From positions 99,304-163,303 of the forward strand of contig NZ_FTOG01000010.1 in NCBI RefSeq assembly GCF_900156655.1: a stretch of 64,000 bases of DNA, given 5' to 3'. Numbering within the stretch: position 1 is the first letter of the stretch; each line of letters opens with the position of its first letter. The stretch comes from Rhodobacter aestuarii. GTDB taxonomy: Bacteria; Pseudomonadota; Alphaproteobacteria; Rhodobacterales; Rhodobacteraceae. Positions 1 through 8,240 of the stretch are shown in pieces. The notes beneath the pieces were generated by a model, which worked only from the letters and a program-made list of their open reading frames with translations, was not told the origin of the DNA and did no database searches. A program made the translations under genes and the position numbers.

Positions 1-668
1 TTGATACCGGCACCAGTGGCGGCGTTTGGGGGCTGGAGCGGGGCTATTGTTTGATGATTGGCGGGCCAAAAGGGGCTGTTGAGCGGCTCGACCCGATTTT
101 TGCGGCCCTCGCGCCGGGCGATGAAACAGGGCAGGCGCATGACCCAGCCATCGGCACTGCGCCGCTCGGCTATTTGCATTGTGGGCCGACCGGGGCGGGG
201 CATTTCGTGAAAATGGTCCACAATGGCATCGAATATGGCGTGATGGCCGCCTATGCCGAGGGGCTGAATGTTCTGGCAGCGGCCAATGATGGGGCTGCGA
301 GCCGGGAAGCGGATGCCGAAACATCGCCGCTTTCTAACCCGGAATACTACCGCTTTGATATTGATCTGGCGGCGGTCACCGAGGTGTGGCGGCATTCGAG
401 CGTGATCGGGTCTTGGCTTTTGGATCTGACCGCGCAGGCGCTCAAACACGAACCAAAGCTTGAATGCTTCGCGGGGCATGTATCGGATTCGGGCGAAGGG
501 CGCTGGACGGTGCAGGCGGCGGTGGAAACTGGCGTTCCGGTGCCGGTTCTGTCATCGGCGCTGTTTTCGCGCTTTGCCTCGCGCGGCGAGGATGAATTCG
601 CCAATAAGGTGCTCTCGGCGATGCGCTACGCCTTTGGCGGGCATTTGGAGAAAACCGGCGCACAGTAG
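1..668 (+). CDS. gnd: 6-phosphogluconate dehydrogenase, 5'-truncated by window edge
   Basis: This is the C-terminal two thirds of a decarboxylating 6-phosphogluconate dehydrogenase, which converts 6-phosphogluconate to ribulose 5-phosphate with reduction of NAD(P)+ in the cytoplasm. The frame is open from base 3. It begins with the family signature [15 protein letters not shown], and a [14 protein letters not shown] motif carrying the catalytic Lys and Asn follows about 60 residues later. The NAD(P)-binding Rossmann part lies before the window. The visible C-terminal helical domain fits the short form of the family (about 300-330 residues). The stop at 666-668 sits inside the loop of a bidirectional terminator shared with trxB. 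Confidence 0.9.
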   Translation, partial: DTGTSGGVWGLERGYCLMIGGPKGAVERLDPIFAALAPGDETGQAHDPAIGTAPLGYLHCGPTGAGHFVKMVHNGIEYGVMAAYAEGLNVLAAANDGAASREADAETSPLSNPEYYRFDIDLAAVTEVWRHSSVIGSWLLDLTAQALKHEPKLECFAGHVSDSGEGRWTVQAAVETGVPVPVLSSALFSRFASRGEDEFANKVLSAMRYAFGGHLEKTGAQ

Positions 669-680
669 CGCGCCGGTTTT
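651..680. terminator. Bidirectional terminator between gnd and trxB
   Basis: A perfect 11-bp stem, AAAACCGGCGC (651-661) and GCGCCGGTTTT (670-680), encloses an 8-nt loop that contains the gnd stop codon. The A-run on one side and T-run on the other let it work for both convergent genes. Confidence 0.8.
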
Positions 681-691
681 GGTGTTGCGGC

Positions 692-1642
692 TTACTCGGC
701 CAGACCTTCGGCCGCGAGCCAGCGCTCGGCATCCAGCGCGGCCATGCAGCCCATGCCTGCCGAGGTCACGGCTTGGCGATAGACATGGTCGGTCAAATCG
801 CCCGCCGCAAACACACCGGCGATCGAGGTGCGGGTGGTGCCCGGCTCCACTTTCACATAGCCGCCGTGATGCAACTCTAGCTGGTCTTTCACCAGTTCAG
901 ACGCCGGGGCATGGCCAATCGCCACAAAGAAGCCGTCGCAAGCGATCTCGCTTTCGGCTCCGGTTTTGACGTTTTTCACCCGGCACCCGGTGACGCCCAA
1001 GGGCGCCTCGTTGCCCATCACTTCTTCGACGACGCTGTCCCAGACCACTTCGATCTTGGGGTTCTTCATCAGGCGCTCGATCAGGATCTTTTCTGCACGG
1101 AAGCTGTCGCGGCGGTGGATCACCGTCACTTTGGTGGCGAAATTGGTCAAGAACATCGCCTCTTCCACAGCGGCATTGCCGCCGCCAACGACGACCACCT
1201 CTTTGCCGCGATAGAAGAACCCGTCACAGGTCGCACAGGCGGAAACGCCAAAGCCTTGGAACTTTTGTTCGGAGGGAAGGCCCAGCCAGCGCGCCTGCGC
1301 CCCGGTCGCCAGAATCACCGAATCGGCGACATATTCCGTGCCCGAATCGCCCACAGCGGTGAACGGACGGTTGCCCAGATCAAGCGAGGTGATCAGATCG
1401 GAAATCACCTCAGCCCCCATCGCGCGGGCATGTTCTTCCATCTGCATCATCAGATCGGGGCCTTGCACCTCGGTGCGGCCGGGCCAGTTTTCCACTTCGG
1501 TGGTGATGGTCAGCTGCCCGCCGGGCTGCATCCCTTGCACCAAAACCGGGTTCAGCATCGCGCGCGAGGCATAGACCGCTGCGGTATATCCTGCAGGGCC
1601 GGAGCCAATGATCAGCACCTTCGTCCGCTTCGTCTCGCCCAT
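692..1642 (-). CDS. trxB: Thioredoxin-disulfide reductase TrxB
   Basis: This FAD enzyme of 316 residues passes electrons from NADPH to thioredoxin in the cytoplasm. An FAD-binding GSGPAG motif lies at residues 13-18, the redox-active CATC at 136-139, and a second nucleotide-binding motif GGGNAA at about 153-158, followed by HRRDSFRA (176-183), the NADPH-phosphate binding region. The start at 1642 is chosen because the protein begins [13 protein letters not shown], as in the family, and AAGGAG lies just upstream. The open frame reaches further upstream, but that extension is unrelated to the family and overlaps the divergent regulator gene. It is convergent with gnd and divergent from the Lrp-type gene. 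Confidence 0.95.
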   Translation of the reverse strand: MGETKRTKVLIIGSGPAGYTAAVYASRAMLNPVLVQGMQPGGQLTITTEVENWPGRTEVQGPDLMMQMEEHARAMGAEVISDLITSLDLGNRPFTAVGDSGTEYVADSVILATGAQARWLGLPSEQKFQGFGVSACATCDGFFYRGKEVVVVGGGNAAVEEAMFLTNFATKVTVIHRRDSFRAEKILIERLMKNPKIEVVWDSVVEEVMGNEAPLGVTGCRVKNVKTGAESEIACDGFFVAIGHAPASELVKDQLELHHGGYVKVEPGTTRTSIAGVFAAGDLTDHVYRQAVTSAGMGCMAALDAERWLAAEGLAE

Positions 1643-1768
1643 GATCCGCTCCTTTGTTTGTCTGCGCTCATATAAGCGGCAGGCGCCCTTTGTGAAAGCC
1701 CCCGGGGGTTTGCGATGTGGTTTGCGGGGCCGCAAGTGCCGATTGCGCTTGCGCCTGCGCGCGCGAAA

Positions 1769-1776
1769 CAATATTG
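1769..1776. promoter_or_regulatory. Possible Lrp-type operator core
   Basis: CAATATTG is an 8-bp perfect palindrome in an otherwise GC-rich 183-bp gap between trxB and the Lrp-type gene, about 50 bp before the regulator's start. AT-rich palindromes at this place often serve autoregulation in the Lrp/AsnC family. The match is short, so this is only a candidate. Confidence 0.25.
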
Positions 1777-1825
1777 CGCCCAAAGGCGCCACTCGATAAG
1801 GTTCGCACAACCAAGGAGGGAAACC

Positions 1826-2326
1826 ATGGGCACGAGCAAGCTCGACGAGATCGACCGGAAGATTCTGGCCGAGCTTCAGGCTGATGGGCGCATGACCAAC
1901 GTGGAACTGGCCAAAAGGGTGGGGATTTCTGCGCCGCCGTGTTTGCGCCGGGTCCGGACCTTGGAAGAGGCAGGCTACATTCGCGGCTATCATGCCGATG
2001 TGAACCCGCGCGAATTGGGTTTTGAAGTGCAGGTCTTTGCAATGGTGCGGCTGCACAGCCAAGCCGAAGCGGATCTGAGCGCCTTTGAAGCGCGCTGTCG
2101 GGCTTGGCCCTTGGTACGCGAGTGCCACATGCTCAACGGCGAGATCGATTTTGTGCTGAAATGCGCGGCTCCCGATCTAAGCACCTTCCAAAACTTCCTG
2201 ACCGGTGAATTGACTGCGGCCGACAATGTGGCGAGCGTGAAAACCTCGCTGGTGATCCGCTGCGCCAAAGATGAGCCGGGCGTGCCCTTTGACGTGCTTG
2301 AAGAGCGGTTGGCCAAGCTGGCGTAA
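1826..2326 (+). CDS. Lrp/AsnC family transcriptional regulator
   Basis: This 166-residue protein has the classic two-part Lrp layout: an N-terminal winged helix-turn-helix ([17 protein letters not shown], then [17 protein letters not shown] at about residues 26-42) and a C-terminal RAM ligand-binding domain. Members bind amino acids and control transport or metabolism genes. The start at 1826 follows a strong AAGGAGGG site. An in-frame start at 1715 would add 37 residues unlike the family. It is divergent from trxB, which could be a target, but nothing in the sequence identifies its effector. Confidence 0.92.
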   Translation: MGTSKLDEIDRKILAELQADGRMTNVELAKRVGISAPPCLRRVRTLEEAGYIRGYHADVNPRELGFEVQVFAMVRLHSQAEADLSAFEARCRAWPLVRECHMLNGEIDFVLKCAAPDLSTFQNFLTGELTAADNVASVKTSLVIRCAKDEPGVPFDVLEERLAKLA

Positions 2327-2360
2327 GCCGCTTTCATCTCGGGATATCTGAACAAAGACG

Positions 2361-2384
2361 AAGGGCCCCGCTTTGGAGGCCCTT
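2361..2384 (+). terminator. Terminator after Lrp-type gene
   Basis: A 7-bp stem, AAGGGCC (2361-2367) and GGCCCTT (2378-2384), is followed by TTCATTT. It lies between the convergent Lrp-type and Gfo/Idh genes and may serve both. Confidence 0.65.
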
Positions 2385-2396
2385 TTCATTTGGCTT

Positions 2397-3368
2397 TCAA
2401 ACTTCGCCCGCGCGGACCATGTCGATCATCGCTTGGCCTTTTTGCGCGTCTTCCAGCATCCACGGATAGGGCGCTCCGTCGCGGATATGGGCGACGAAGG
2501 CTTCCACCTGCAGCACATATTGGTTCACACCGGGAAAGCGATGGGTCTCGGTGGTGGTTTTCGTGTGCAAATGCACCTGCGCCTCGCCAAAGACATTGGC
2601 GTTGAAGGGCGCGGTCAGCGTGATGCGCCCGCTCTCGCCTTGGAACGTTACCTCTTGGCGCGCAAAAAGGCGCGTTGCGGTGAGCGCGGCATAGCTGAAC
2701 TGGCCACCAGGCCCCGCCATTTCCCCCCGCACTTGGGTGAAGGTATCGACCCCGTTTTCGCGTTTGATGAGTGCACTCATTTCCACAGGTTCTGCGCGGG
2801 CGGCAAAGCGCACCGAGGAATAAGCATATACCCCGATATCCGGGATCGAGCCGCCGCCGACATCGGCGCGGTTGCGGATGTTGTTCGGGTCTGGGTTGTC
2901 ATAGGTGAAAGCGACATCGGCATGGCGCAATTGCCCGATCCGCCCTTCATCAAGCCAGCGCCGCACCAACTGCCATTGGGGATGGTGCACGATCATATAG
3001 GCTTCGGTCGCGAATTTGCCCGATGCATCGCGCGCGGCGATCAGCCGGTCGATCTCTGCCGCGGTCATCGCGAGCGGCTTTTCAATCAACACGTGTTTGC
3101 CTGCCGCGAGCGCCTTGAGGCCCCATTCGATATGCAGCGTGTTGGGCAGCGGAATATAGACCGCCTCAATGCTGGGGTCAGCGAGCAGCGCATCGTAGTT
3201 GCTATGAACCGCCAGTCCCGGTGCGAAGGCTTCAAATCGGGCGGCTTTTTCCGGCGAAGAGGTGGCAAGGGCCGCAAGCCGCGCGCCTTTGGCGGCGTGG
3301 ATCGCGGGCCCCATATGTTCGGCGGCAAAATTCGCCGCGCCAAGAATGCCCCAATTCATCGGCTCCAT
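2397..3368 (-). CDS. Gfo/Idh/MocA family NAD(P)-dependent oxidoreductase
   Basis: This 323-residue protein resembles glucose-fructose oxidoreductase and inositol dehydrogenase-like enzymes, which oxidise or reduce sugars or cyclitols with NAD(P). The N-terminus carries a Rossmann motif, GILGAANFA (7-15), and the hallmark EKPLA lies at 96-100. The C-terminal half is the alpha/beta substrate domain. The start at 3368 follows GGAGGGCG at good spacing. It stands alone between convergent and tandem housekeeping genes, so context does not reveal the substrate. A trans-1,2-dihydrobenzene-1,2-diol dehydrogenase-like or general sugar dehydrogenase role is possible. Confidence 0.88.
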   Translation of the reverse strand: MEPMNWGILGAANFAAEHMGPAIHAAKGARLAALATSSPEKAARFEAFAPGLAVHSNYDALLADPSIEAVYIPLPNTLHIEWGLKALAAGKHVLIEKPLAMTAAEIDRLIAARDASGKFATEAYMIVHHPQWQLVRRWLDEGRIGQLRHADVAFTYDNPDPNNIRNRADVGGGSIPDIGVYAYSSVRFAARAEPVEMSALIKRENGVDTFTQVRGEMAGPGGQFSYAALTATRLFARQEVTFQGESGRITLTAPFNANVFGEAQVHLHTKTTTETHRFPGVNQYVLQVEAFVAHIRDGAPYPWMLEDAQKGQAMIDMVRAGEV

Positions 3369-3430
3369 CGCGCCCTCCTGTCTTCATGTTTCCCGAAAGC
3401 TAGGCCGGGGCATGGGGGCGGCAAGGGCGC

Positions 3431-4330
3431 TTAGTCGCTGAGCGGCATGCCCTTTTCTTTGGCGAGCGCTTTCATCCGGCCTTGCAGCTTTTCAAAGGCG
3501 CGCACTTCAATCTGGCGGATGCGTTCGCGGCTAACCTCATATTGGCCAGAAAGTTCTTCCAGCGTCACCGGGTCGTCACGCAGCCGCCGCGCCATCAAGA
3601 TATCACGCTCGCGCTCGTTGAGCACATCCATCGCCGCAACGAGCATCGCGCGGCGCGCCTCTAGCTCATCAGCTTCGGCATAGGCTTCGGCTTGGTCGGC
3701 GGTTTCATCCTCCAGCCAATCTTGCCATTGCGTCGCGCTTTCGCCATCGGACGAGCCGATTTGCGCATTGAGCGAGGCATCCGAACCAGCCAAGCGGCGG
3801 TTCATCTCCACCACATCGGCTTCGGTGACGTTCAGGTCTTTGGCGATTTGGGCGACTGTATCGGGGCGCAGATCGCCATCTTCCAGCGCGCCAATTTTGG
3901 ATTTGGCCTTGCGCAGGTTGAAAAACAGCTTCTTTTGCGCGGAGGTGGTGCCAAGTTTCACCAAGCTCCAAGACCGCAGGATATATTCCTGAATCGCGGC
4001 GCGGATCCACCACATCGCATAGGTGGCGAGCCGGAAGCCGCGCTCCGGATCAAAGCGCTTCACGGCCTGCATCAGGCCCACATTGGCCTCAGAAATCACT
4101 TCCGCCTGCGGCAGACCATAGCCGCGGTATCCCATCGCGATTTTTGCCGCGAGCCGCAAATGCGAGGTCACAAGCTTATGGGCAGAAGCGGAATCTTGGT
4201 GGTCAACCCAAGCTTTTGCCAGCATGTATTCCTCTTCCGGTTCCAGAAGCGGAAACTTCCGGATCTCCTGCAAATAGCGGTTCAGACCCTGTTCTGGACT
4301 GGGGGCTGGCAGGTTGGCATAGGTGCTCAT
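3431..4330 (-). CDS. rpoH: RNA polymerase heat-shock sigma factor RpoH (sigma-32)
   Basis: This 299-residue sigma-70 family protein directs RNA polymerase to heat-shock promoters. The RpoH-specific box QKKLFFNLR (132-140) separates it from RpoD. Region 2 includes the -10 recognition and melting helix (about 99-122, FRLATYAMWWIRAAIQ), and region 4.2 has an HTH near 257-285 (VTLEELSGQYEVSRERIRQIE). The start at 4330 is preceded by GGAGGAA. It lies directly downstream of rluD on the same strand, the usual alphaproteobacterial order. A strong sigma-32-like promoter sits just upstream and suggests autoregulation. Rhodobacter relatives often carry a second RpoH elsewhere. Confidence 0.96.
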   Translation of the reverse strand: MSTYANLPAPSPEQGLNRYLQEIRKFPLLEPEEEYMLAKAWVDHQDSASAHKLVTSHLRLAAKIAMGYRGYGLPQAEVISEANVGLMQAVKRFDPERGFRLATYAMWWIRAAIQEYILRSWSLVKLGTTSAQKKLFFNLRKAKSKIGALEDGDLRPDTVAQIAKDLNVTEADVVEMNRRLAGSDASLNAQIGSSDGESATQWQDWLEDETADQAEAYAEADELEARRAMLVAAMDVLNERERDILMARRLRDDPVTLEELSGQYEVSRERIRQIEVRAFEKLQGRMKALAKEKGMPLSD

Positions 4331-4357
4331 GCGTGCTCATTCCTCCTTCGGCCCCGA

Positions 4358-4387
4358 TAAATGGGGCGAGACGGCCCGCCTTTCAAG
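4358..4387 (-). promoter_or_regulatory. Sigma-32-type promoter of rpoH
   Basis: On the minus strand CTTGAA (4382-4387) and CCCCATTTA (4358-4366) are separated by 15 bp. This is very close to the classical heat-shock consensus CTTGAA-N13/17-CCCCATNT. Transcription would start about 20 bp before the rpoH ATG. Confidence 0.7.
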
Positions 4388-4480
4388 GGCTTGCGGCTGC
4401 GGGGCCTTCTTTACAGGAACCTGAACGGAGCATGAACCCGTTTCCGCCGCATCGCAAGCTTCGTTGACGCAACTGTGAGC

Positions 4481-5524
4481 CTAGCGGGCCTGGGCCCCCG
4501 CGCGCAAAATGGCCTGCAAGGCTTCAAAATCAGCGGGCAGGGGGGAGGTGAAGCTGAGTTCTTCACCCGTCACCGGATGGGTGAAGCCCAGCGTGGCCGC
4601 ATGCAGCGCTTGGCGCGGGAAACTGGCCACGGCTTGCGCTGCCGCCTCGCCAATGATCCGCACCGGCAGTTTGCGCTTGCCGCCATAGGTCGGGTCGCCC
4701 ACCAGCCCGTGGCCTACATGGGACATATGCACCCGAATTTGATGCGTGCGCCCGGTTTCCAGCCAGCAATCCACCAGCGACGCGACGCCGGCAAACTCTT
4801 CCACCACCCGCGCGCGGGTCACCGCATGACGCCCGCCGGAGAAAAGTACTGCTTGGCGTTGCCGATCCGTCGGGTGGCGCGCAAGTTGCGAGGTGATCTT
4901 GAGGATATTTCCGCCCTCGAAACTCACGCCACGAATCCCGCGCAGGCGCGGATCGGCGGCAGAAGGCACGCCGTAAACCAGCGCGCTATATTGGCGGTGC
5001 ACCGTGTGCTTTTCAAATTGTGCGGCCAGCCCATGATGCGCGCGGTCGGATTTTGCGACCACCAACAGGCCAGAGGTGTCTTTGTCGATCCGGTGCACAA
5101 TGCCGGGCCGCGCCTCGCCGCCAATGCCGGAAAGATTGCCGCCAAAATGGTGCAAAAGCGCATTGACCAAGGTGCCATCTTCGGAGCCCGGTGCCGGATG
5201 CACCACCATGCCCGCGGGTTTGTCGATCACGATCAGATCGTCATCTTCCCAAAGCACGGTGAGCGGAATGTCTTGCGCGACCGTTTCCACCGCGCGTGGG
5301 GGCTCTAATGCGATCGTGTAGACCTCGCCGGGGACGACCTTGGCTTTGATCTCAGTCACCGGAGTGCCATCGCGGGTCACCGCGCCTTCCGCGATCAGCT
5401 TGGCAAGACGCGAGCGCGAGAGTGCGGCTTCTTCTGGCACAAGGGCCGCCAATGCCTTATCAAGCCGGTCGGCGGGGTTTTCGCCGATTTCGATGTGCAG
5501 GAGCTGCGACGCGATGTCCGACAT
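4481..5524 (-). CDS. rluD: 23S rRNA pseudouridine synthase RluD family
   Basis: This 347-residue enzyme isomerises specific uridines of 23S rRNA (positions 1911/1915/1917 in E. coli RluD) to pseudouridine. An S4 RNA-binding domain occupies roughly residues 15-75, and the catalytic motif HRIDKDTSGLLVVAK starts at 144, with the catalytic Asp at 147. The start at 5524 gives the family N-terminus MSDIASQLLHIEI with a GGAAGG site 8 nt upstream. The longer frame to 5755 is antisense to the neighbouring gene. It lies upstream of rpoH, and its 5' end overlaps the divergent DUF6476-type gene by 11 bp. Confidence 0.93.
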   Translation of the reverse strand: MSDIASQLLHIEIGENPADRLDKALAALVPEEAALSRSRLAKLIAEGAVTRDGTPVTEIKAKVVPGEVYTIALEPPRAVETVAQDIPLTVLWEDDDLIVIDKPAGMVVHPAPGSEDGTLVNALLHHFGGNLSGIGGEARPGIVHRIDKDTSGLLVVAKSDRAHHGLAAQFEKHTVHRQYSALVYGVPSAADPRLRGIRGVSFEGGNILKITSQLARHPTDRQRQAVLFSGGRHAVTRARVVEEFAGVASLVDCWLETGRTHQIRVHMSHVGHGLVGDPTYGGKRKLPVRIIGEAAAQAVASFPRQALHAATLGFTHPVTGEELSFTSPLPADFEALQAILRAGAQAR

Positions 5525-5816
5525 GATGCCTTCCGATCCGGCCCCGCCGCCCGAGGTGAGGTTTCTGAAATTGCTAACCACCACCTTGGCGGGTGTGATG
5601 ATCGTGGGCCTTGTAACGATCATCGGGCTGCTTGTCACGCGGCTGCCGAAAGGGCCGGTCTTGCCAGAGCTTCCCGCGCGGATTGCCTTGCCCGAGGGCG
5701 TGAAGGCCGAGACGGTGACCTTTGGCAAAGGCTTCACCGTGGTGGTGAGCGACACGGGGCGAGTGCTTGTCTATCGCCCCGATGGCGCCTTGGTACAGGA
5801 CGTGCCGCTGCAATAA
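5514..5816 (+). CDS. DUF6476-like small single-pass membrane protein
   Basis: This 100-residue protein has a Pro/Asp-rich cytoplasmic N-terminus, one strong transmembrane helix (about residues 20-40, LLTTTLAGVMIVGLVTIIGL) and a C-terminal beta-rich tail with a VSDTGRVLVYRPDG stretch. It resembles a conserved Rhodobacterales family found next to rluD, and no function is known to me. The start at 5514 has AGGAG 10 nt upstream; internal ATGs at 5523 and 5526 are alternatives. The start region overlaps that of divergent rluD. The last part of the frame upstream of 5514 is rluD antisense and is rejected. Confidence 0.8.
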   Translation: MSDMMPSDPAPPPEVRFLKLLTTTLAGVMIVGLVTIIGLLVTRLPKGPVLPELPARIALPEGVKAETVTFGKGFTVVVSDTGRVLVYRPDGALVQDVPLQ

Positions 5817-5838
5817 CGGCTTTCGCCTTTGCCAAAAG

Positions 5839-5872
5839 AAAAGCGCCTCACGCATAGTGCGGAGGCGCTTTT
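5839..5872. terminator. Bidirectional terminator between DUF6476 gene and ubiK
   Basis: An 11-bp stem, AAAAGCGCCTC (5839-5849) and GAGGCGCTTTT (5862-5872), is extended by an inner CGCA/TGCG pairing. It is flanked by A- and T-runs and serves the two convergent genes. Confidence 0.8.
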
Positions 5873-5909
5873 ATGTTTGGCTTTGCCGCCCGGCAGCGGC
5901 GCGCTTGAT

Positions 5910-6149
5910 TTACTTCGCTTCGAGCGCGTCGAGGCGGGCTTTGAGCGCTTCGTTTTCTTCGCGGGCTTTGATCGCCATCGCTTTGACCGCGTCAAACTCT
6001 TCGCGGGTCACAAAATCGCGCTCGGCCAGCCAGCGGTCCATCCAGCTTTTCATCGCGGTTTCGGCTTCGGTCTTGGCACCTTGCGCCACACCCATCGCAT
6101 TGGTCATCAGCTTCGACATTTCGTCGAAAATCTTGTTCGGAGCTTCCAT
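5910..6149 (-). CDS. ubiK: UbiK/BMFP-domain accessory protein
   Basis: This 79-residue helical protein is of the YqiC/UbiK (BMFP) family, linked to ubiquinone biosynthesis and membrane-lipid association. It has an amphipathic N-terminal helix and a C-terminal coiled coil (EEFDAVKAMAIKAREE.. to the end LKARLDALEAK), typical of the family. The start at 6149 gives MEAPNKIFDEMSKLM, with AAGGGAAA upstream; the longer frame to 6347 would run into lgt. It is divergent from lgt. The assignment rests on length, coiled coil and the DEMSKLMTNAMG pattern. Confidence 0.82.
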   Translation of the reverse strand: MEAPNKIFDEMSKLMTNAMGVAQGAKTEAETAMKSWMDRWLAERDFVTREEFDAVKAMAIKAREENEALKARLDALEAK

Positions 6150-6282
6150 CGCGTTTCCCTTCTGCACCCCGGGACTTGGCCCGACTTGCCCCCTATATGG
6201 TCTGCGCGGCGCGCCAAGACAAGGTTGACTTCGCCGCAAGCTGCGGGCCTTTTGGCGGCGCGGCAGATGAGATGAGGCCCCG

Positions 6283-7161
6283 ATGGCGATCCCTTTCCCC
6301 GAGATATCCCCCAATGCCTTTGTGATCCCCGGAGTAGACCTGCCCATTCGCTGGTATGCTTTGGCCTACATTGCGGGGCTATTGGCGGGCTGGCGGATCA
6401 TCGTCGCGCTTATGAAGAGGCCAAAGCTCTGGGGCGGGCGCATACCGATGCCGCCCGAAAAGGTTGAAGACCTGCTCACCGCGGTGATTCTGGGCGTGAT
6501 CTTGGGGGGACGGCTTGGCTATGTGCTCTTTTACGACCTGCCGACCTATGTGGCCGATCCTTTGGCGGTGTTCCGGGTATGGGAAGGCGGGATGGCCTTT
6601 CACGGCGGGTTTTTGGGTGTTGTGGTGGCTGGCATCTGGTTTTGCCGTCGTCATGGCTACCCGGCGCTGTCGGTGGGCGATGCTTTTGCGCTGGTGGCTC
6701 CCATCGGGCTTTTGTTTGGGCGCGTGGCCAATTTCATCAAGCCAGAGCTTTGGGGGCGGCCGACCGATGCGGCTTTGGGCGTGATTTTCCCCGGGCAAGC
6801 GGCGCAAACCTGTATGGGCTGGGCGGGGCAGGTGGATGGCTTTTGTGCTCGCCATCCCTCACAGCTTTATGAAGCGGGGCTTGAGGGGCTCGTTTTGGGC
6901 GCCGTGCTGTGGGGGTTGATGGCGCGCGGCGCGCTGCAACGACCGGGGCTGCTTATGGGCGTGTTCTTGATGGGCTATGGGCTGGCGCGCGCTTTTGTCG
7001 AGCTGTTCCGCCAGCCTGATGTGCAATTCACCTCGCCGACCAACCCGATTGGCTATGCGCTCCAATTTGGTGAGTTCGGACTGACGATGGGGCAGATCTT
7101 GTCGATCCCGATGGTGCTCGTCGGGCTCGCCTTCGTGCTGATTGCGCGGGTCAAGGCATGA
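6283..7161 (+). CDS. lgt: Prolipoprotein diacylglyceryl transferase Lgt
   Basis: This 292-residue inner-membrane enzyme transfers diacylglycerol from phosphatidylglycerol to the lipobox Cys of prolipoproteins. Seven hydrophobic segments are visible. Conserved FHGG lies at 106-109 and the Lgt signature GRVANFIKPELWGR at 146-159, with the essential Arg and Asn. The start at 6283 yields MAIPFPEISPNAFVIP, usual for the family. Its last four bases overlap the start of the next gene (ATGA), so lgt, the methyltransferase and pgeF form one transcription unit. Two lipoproteins encoded in this window (near 25.0 and 36.5 kb) would be its substrates. Confidence 0.95.
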   Translation: MAIPFPEISPNAFVIPGVDLPIRWYALAYIAGLLAGWRIIVALMKRPKLWGGRIPMPPEKVEDLLTAVILGVILGGRLGYVLFYDLPTYVADPLAVFRVWEGGMAFHGGFLGVVVAGIWFCRRHGYPALSVGDAFALVAPIGLLFGRVANFIKPELWGRPTDAALGVIFPGQAAQTCMGWAGQVDGFCARHPSQLYEAGLEGLVLGAVLWGLMARGALQRPGLLMGVFLMGYGLARAFVELFRQPDVQFTSPTNPIGYALQFGEFGLTMGQILSIPMVLVGLAFVLIARVKA

Positions 7162-8231
7162 CACCACTGGGCGAACTTTTGGCGCGGCGCATCGCGGTAA
7201 CAGGGCCGATCGGGCTTGATAGCTATATGGCCGACTGCCTGATGCACCCAGACCACGGCTATTACGCCACGCGCGACCCGTTTGGGCGGGCGGGGGATTT
7301 CATTACAGCCCCCGAAATCAGCCAGATGTTTGGGGAAATGTTGGGGCTTTGCCTTGCGCAGGCGTGGCTGGATCAGGGGCGGCCTGCTCCGTTTATATTA
7401 GCCGAATGTGGCCCCGGGCGCGGCACGCTGATGGCCGATGTGTTGCGCACGATCCGCACGGTTCCGGGGATGCAGGAGGCCGCGCAGGTGCATCTGATCG
7501 AGGCGTCATCCACGCTTCGTGAACTACAGTGCGCCAAAATTGCGCCGCAAGACGTTGTTTTTCATGAGAGTATCTCAAGCCTGCCCGAGGCGCCGCTGTT
7601 CCTCTTGGCGAACGAGTTTTTTGATGCCCTGCCAATCCGCCAATTTATCCGGCAAGGGCCGGGTTGGGCCGAGCGGCAGGTCGGGCTGCAAGGCGATGTT
7701 CTCGTGCCGGGCCTTGCACCGCCTGCGCCTTTGGAAGCCTTGCAACATCGGCTGCAAGACACGCGCGAGGAAGATGTGGTCGAGATTTGCCCCGCCGCTG
7801 CGCCGATTGCCGGGGAAATTGCGACGCGGATTGCCGCGCATGGTGGCGTGGCGCTGATTGTCGATTACGGCCATTGGCACAGCCTTGGCGATACCTTTCA
7901 GGCGGTCAAAGACCATGCTCCTTGCGACCCGTTCGCCGCGCCCGGTGAAGCTGATTTGACCGCGCATGTGGATTTTGAGCCTTTGGCGCAGGCAGCGCGT
8001 GCCGCTGGCGCCTCGGCCAGTGCCATGACCGCCCAAGGCGTGCTTTTGGAACGGCTTGGGATCACCGCACGGGCCGAGGCGCTTGCCCGCAAACTGGACG
8101 GCGCGGCCTTGCAGGCCCATATTGCTGCGCATCGGCGCTTGACCCATCCCGAAGAAATGGGTCAGGTGTTCCAAAGCCTTGCCATCTTCCCCGCAACCGC
8201 CCCGCTGCCGCCGGGCTTCGACGCTGCTTGA
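7158..8231 (+). CDS. MidA/NDUFAF7-like SAM-dependent methyltransferase
   Basis: This 357-residue protein belongs to the DUF185/NDUFAF7 family. The mitochondrial member methylates an Arg of complex I subunit NDUFS2. The SAM-binding loop is ECGPGRGTLMADVLR near residues 83-97, and the DYGHWHSLGDTFQAVKDH segment (about 236-253) is typical of the family. Translation is coupled to lgt by a 4-base ATGA overlap, and pgeF follows after 9 bp. A role in complex I assembly is inferred from the family and was not seen in the neighbourhood. Confidence 0.87.
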   Translation: MTPLGELLARRIAVTGPIGLDSYMADCLMHPDHGYYATRDPFGRAGDFITAPEISQMFGEMLGLCLAQAWLDQGRPAPFILAECGPGRGTLMADVLRTIRTVPGMQEAAQVHLIEASSTLRELQCAKIAPQDVVFHESISSLPEAPLFLLANEFFDALPIRQFIRQGPGWAERQVGLQGDVLVPGLAPPAPLEALQHRLQDTREEDVVEICPAAAPIAGEIATRIAAHGGVALIVDYGHWHSLGDTFQAVKDHAPCDPFAAPGEADLTAHVDFEPLAQAARAAGASASAMTAQGVLLERLGITARAEALARKLDGAALQAHIAAHRRLTHPEEMGQVFQSLAIFPATAPLPPGFDAA

Positions 8232-8240
8232 GCTCTTATC

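Noticed and set aside
1643..2128. Upstream extension of trxB to 2128
   Set aside because: It would cover the Lrp-type gene in antisense, and the family N-terminus and ribosome site are at 1642.
2373..3434. 353-codon plus-strand frame across the Gfo/Idh gene
   Set aside because: It is antisense to a gene with clear Rossmann and EKP motifs.
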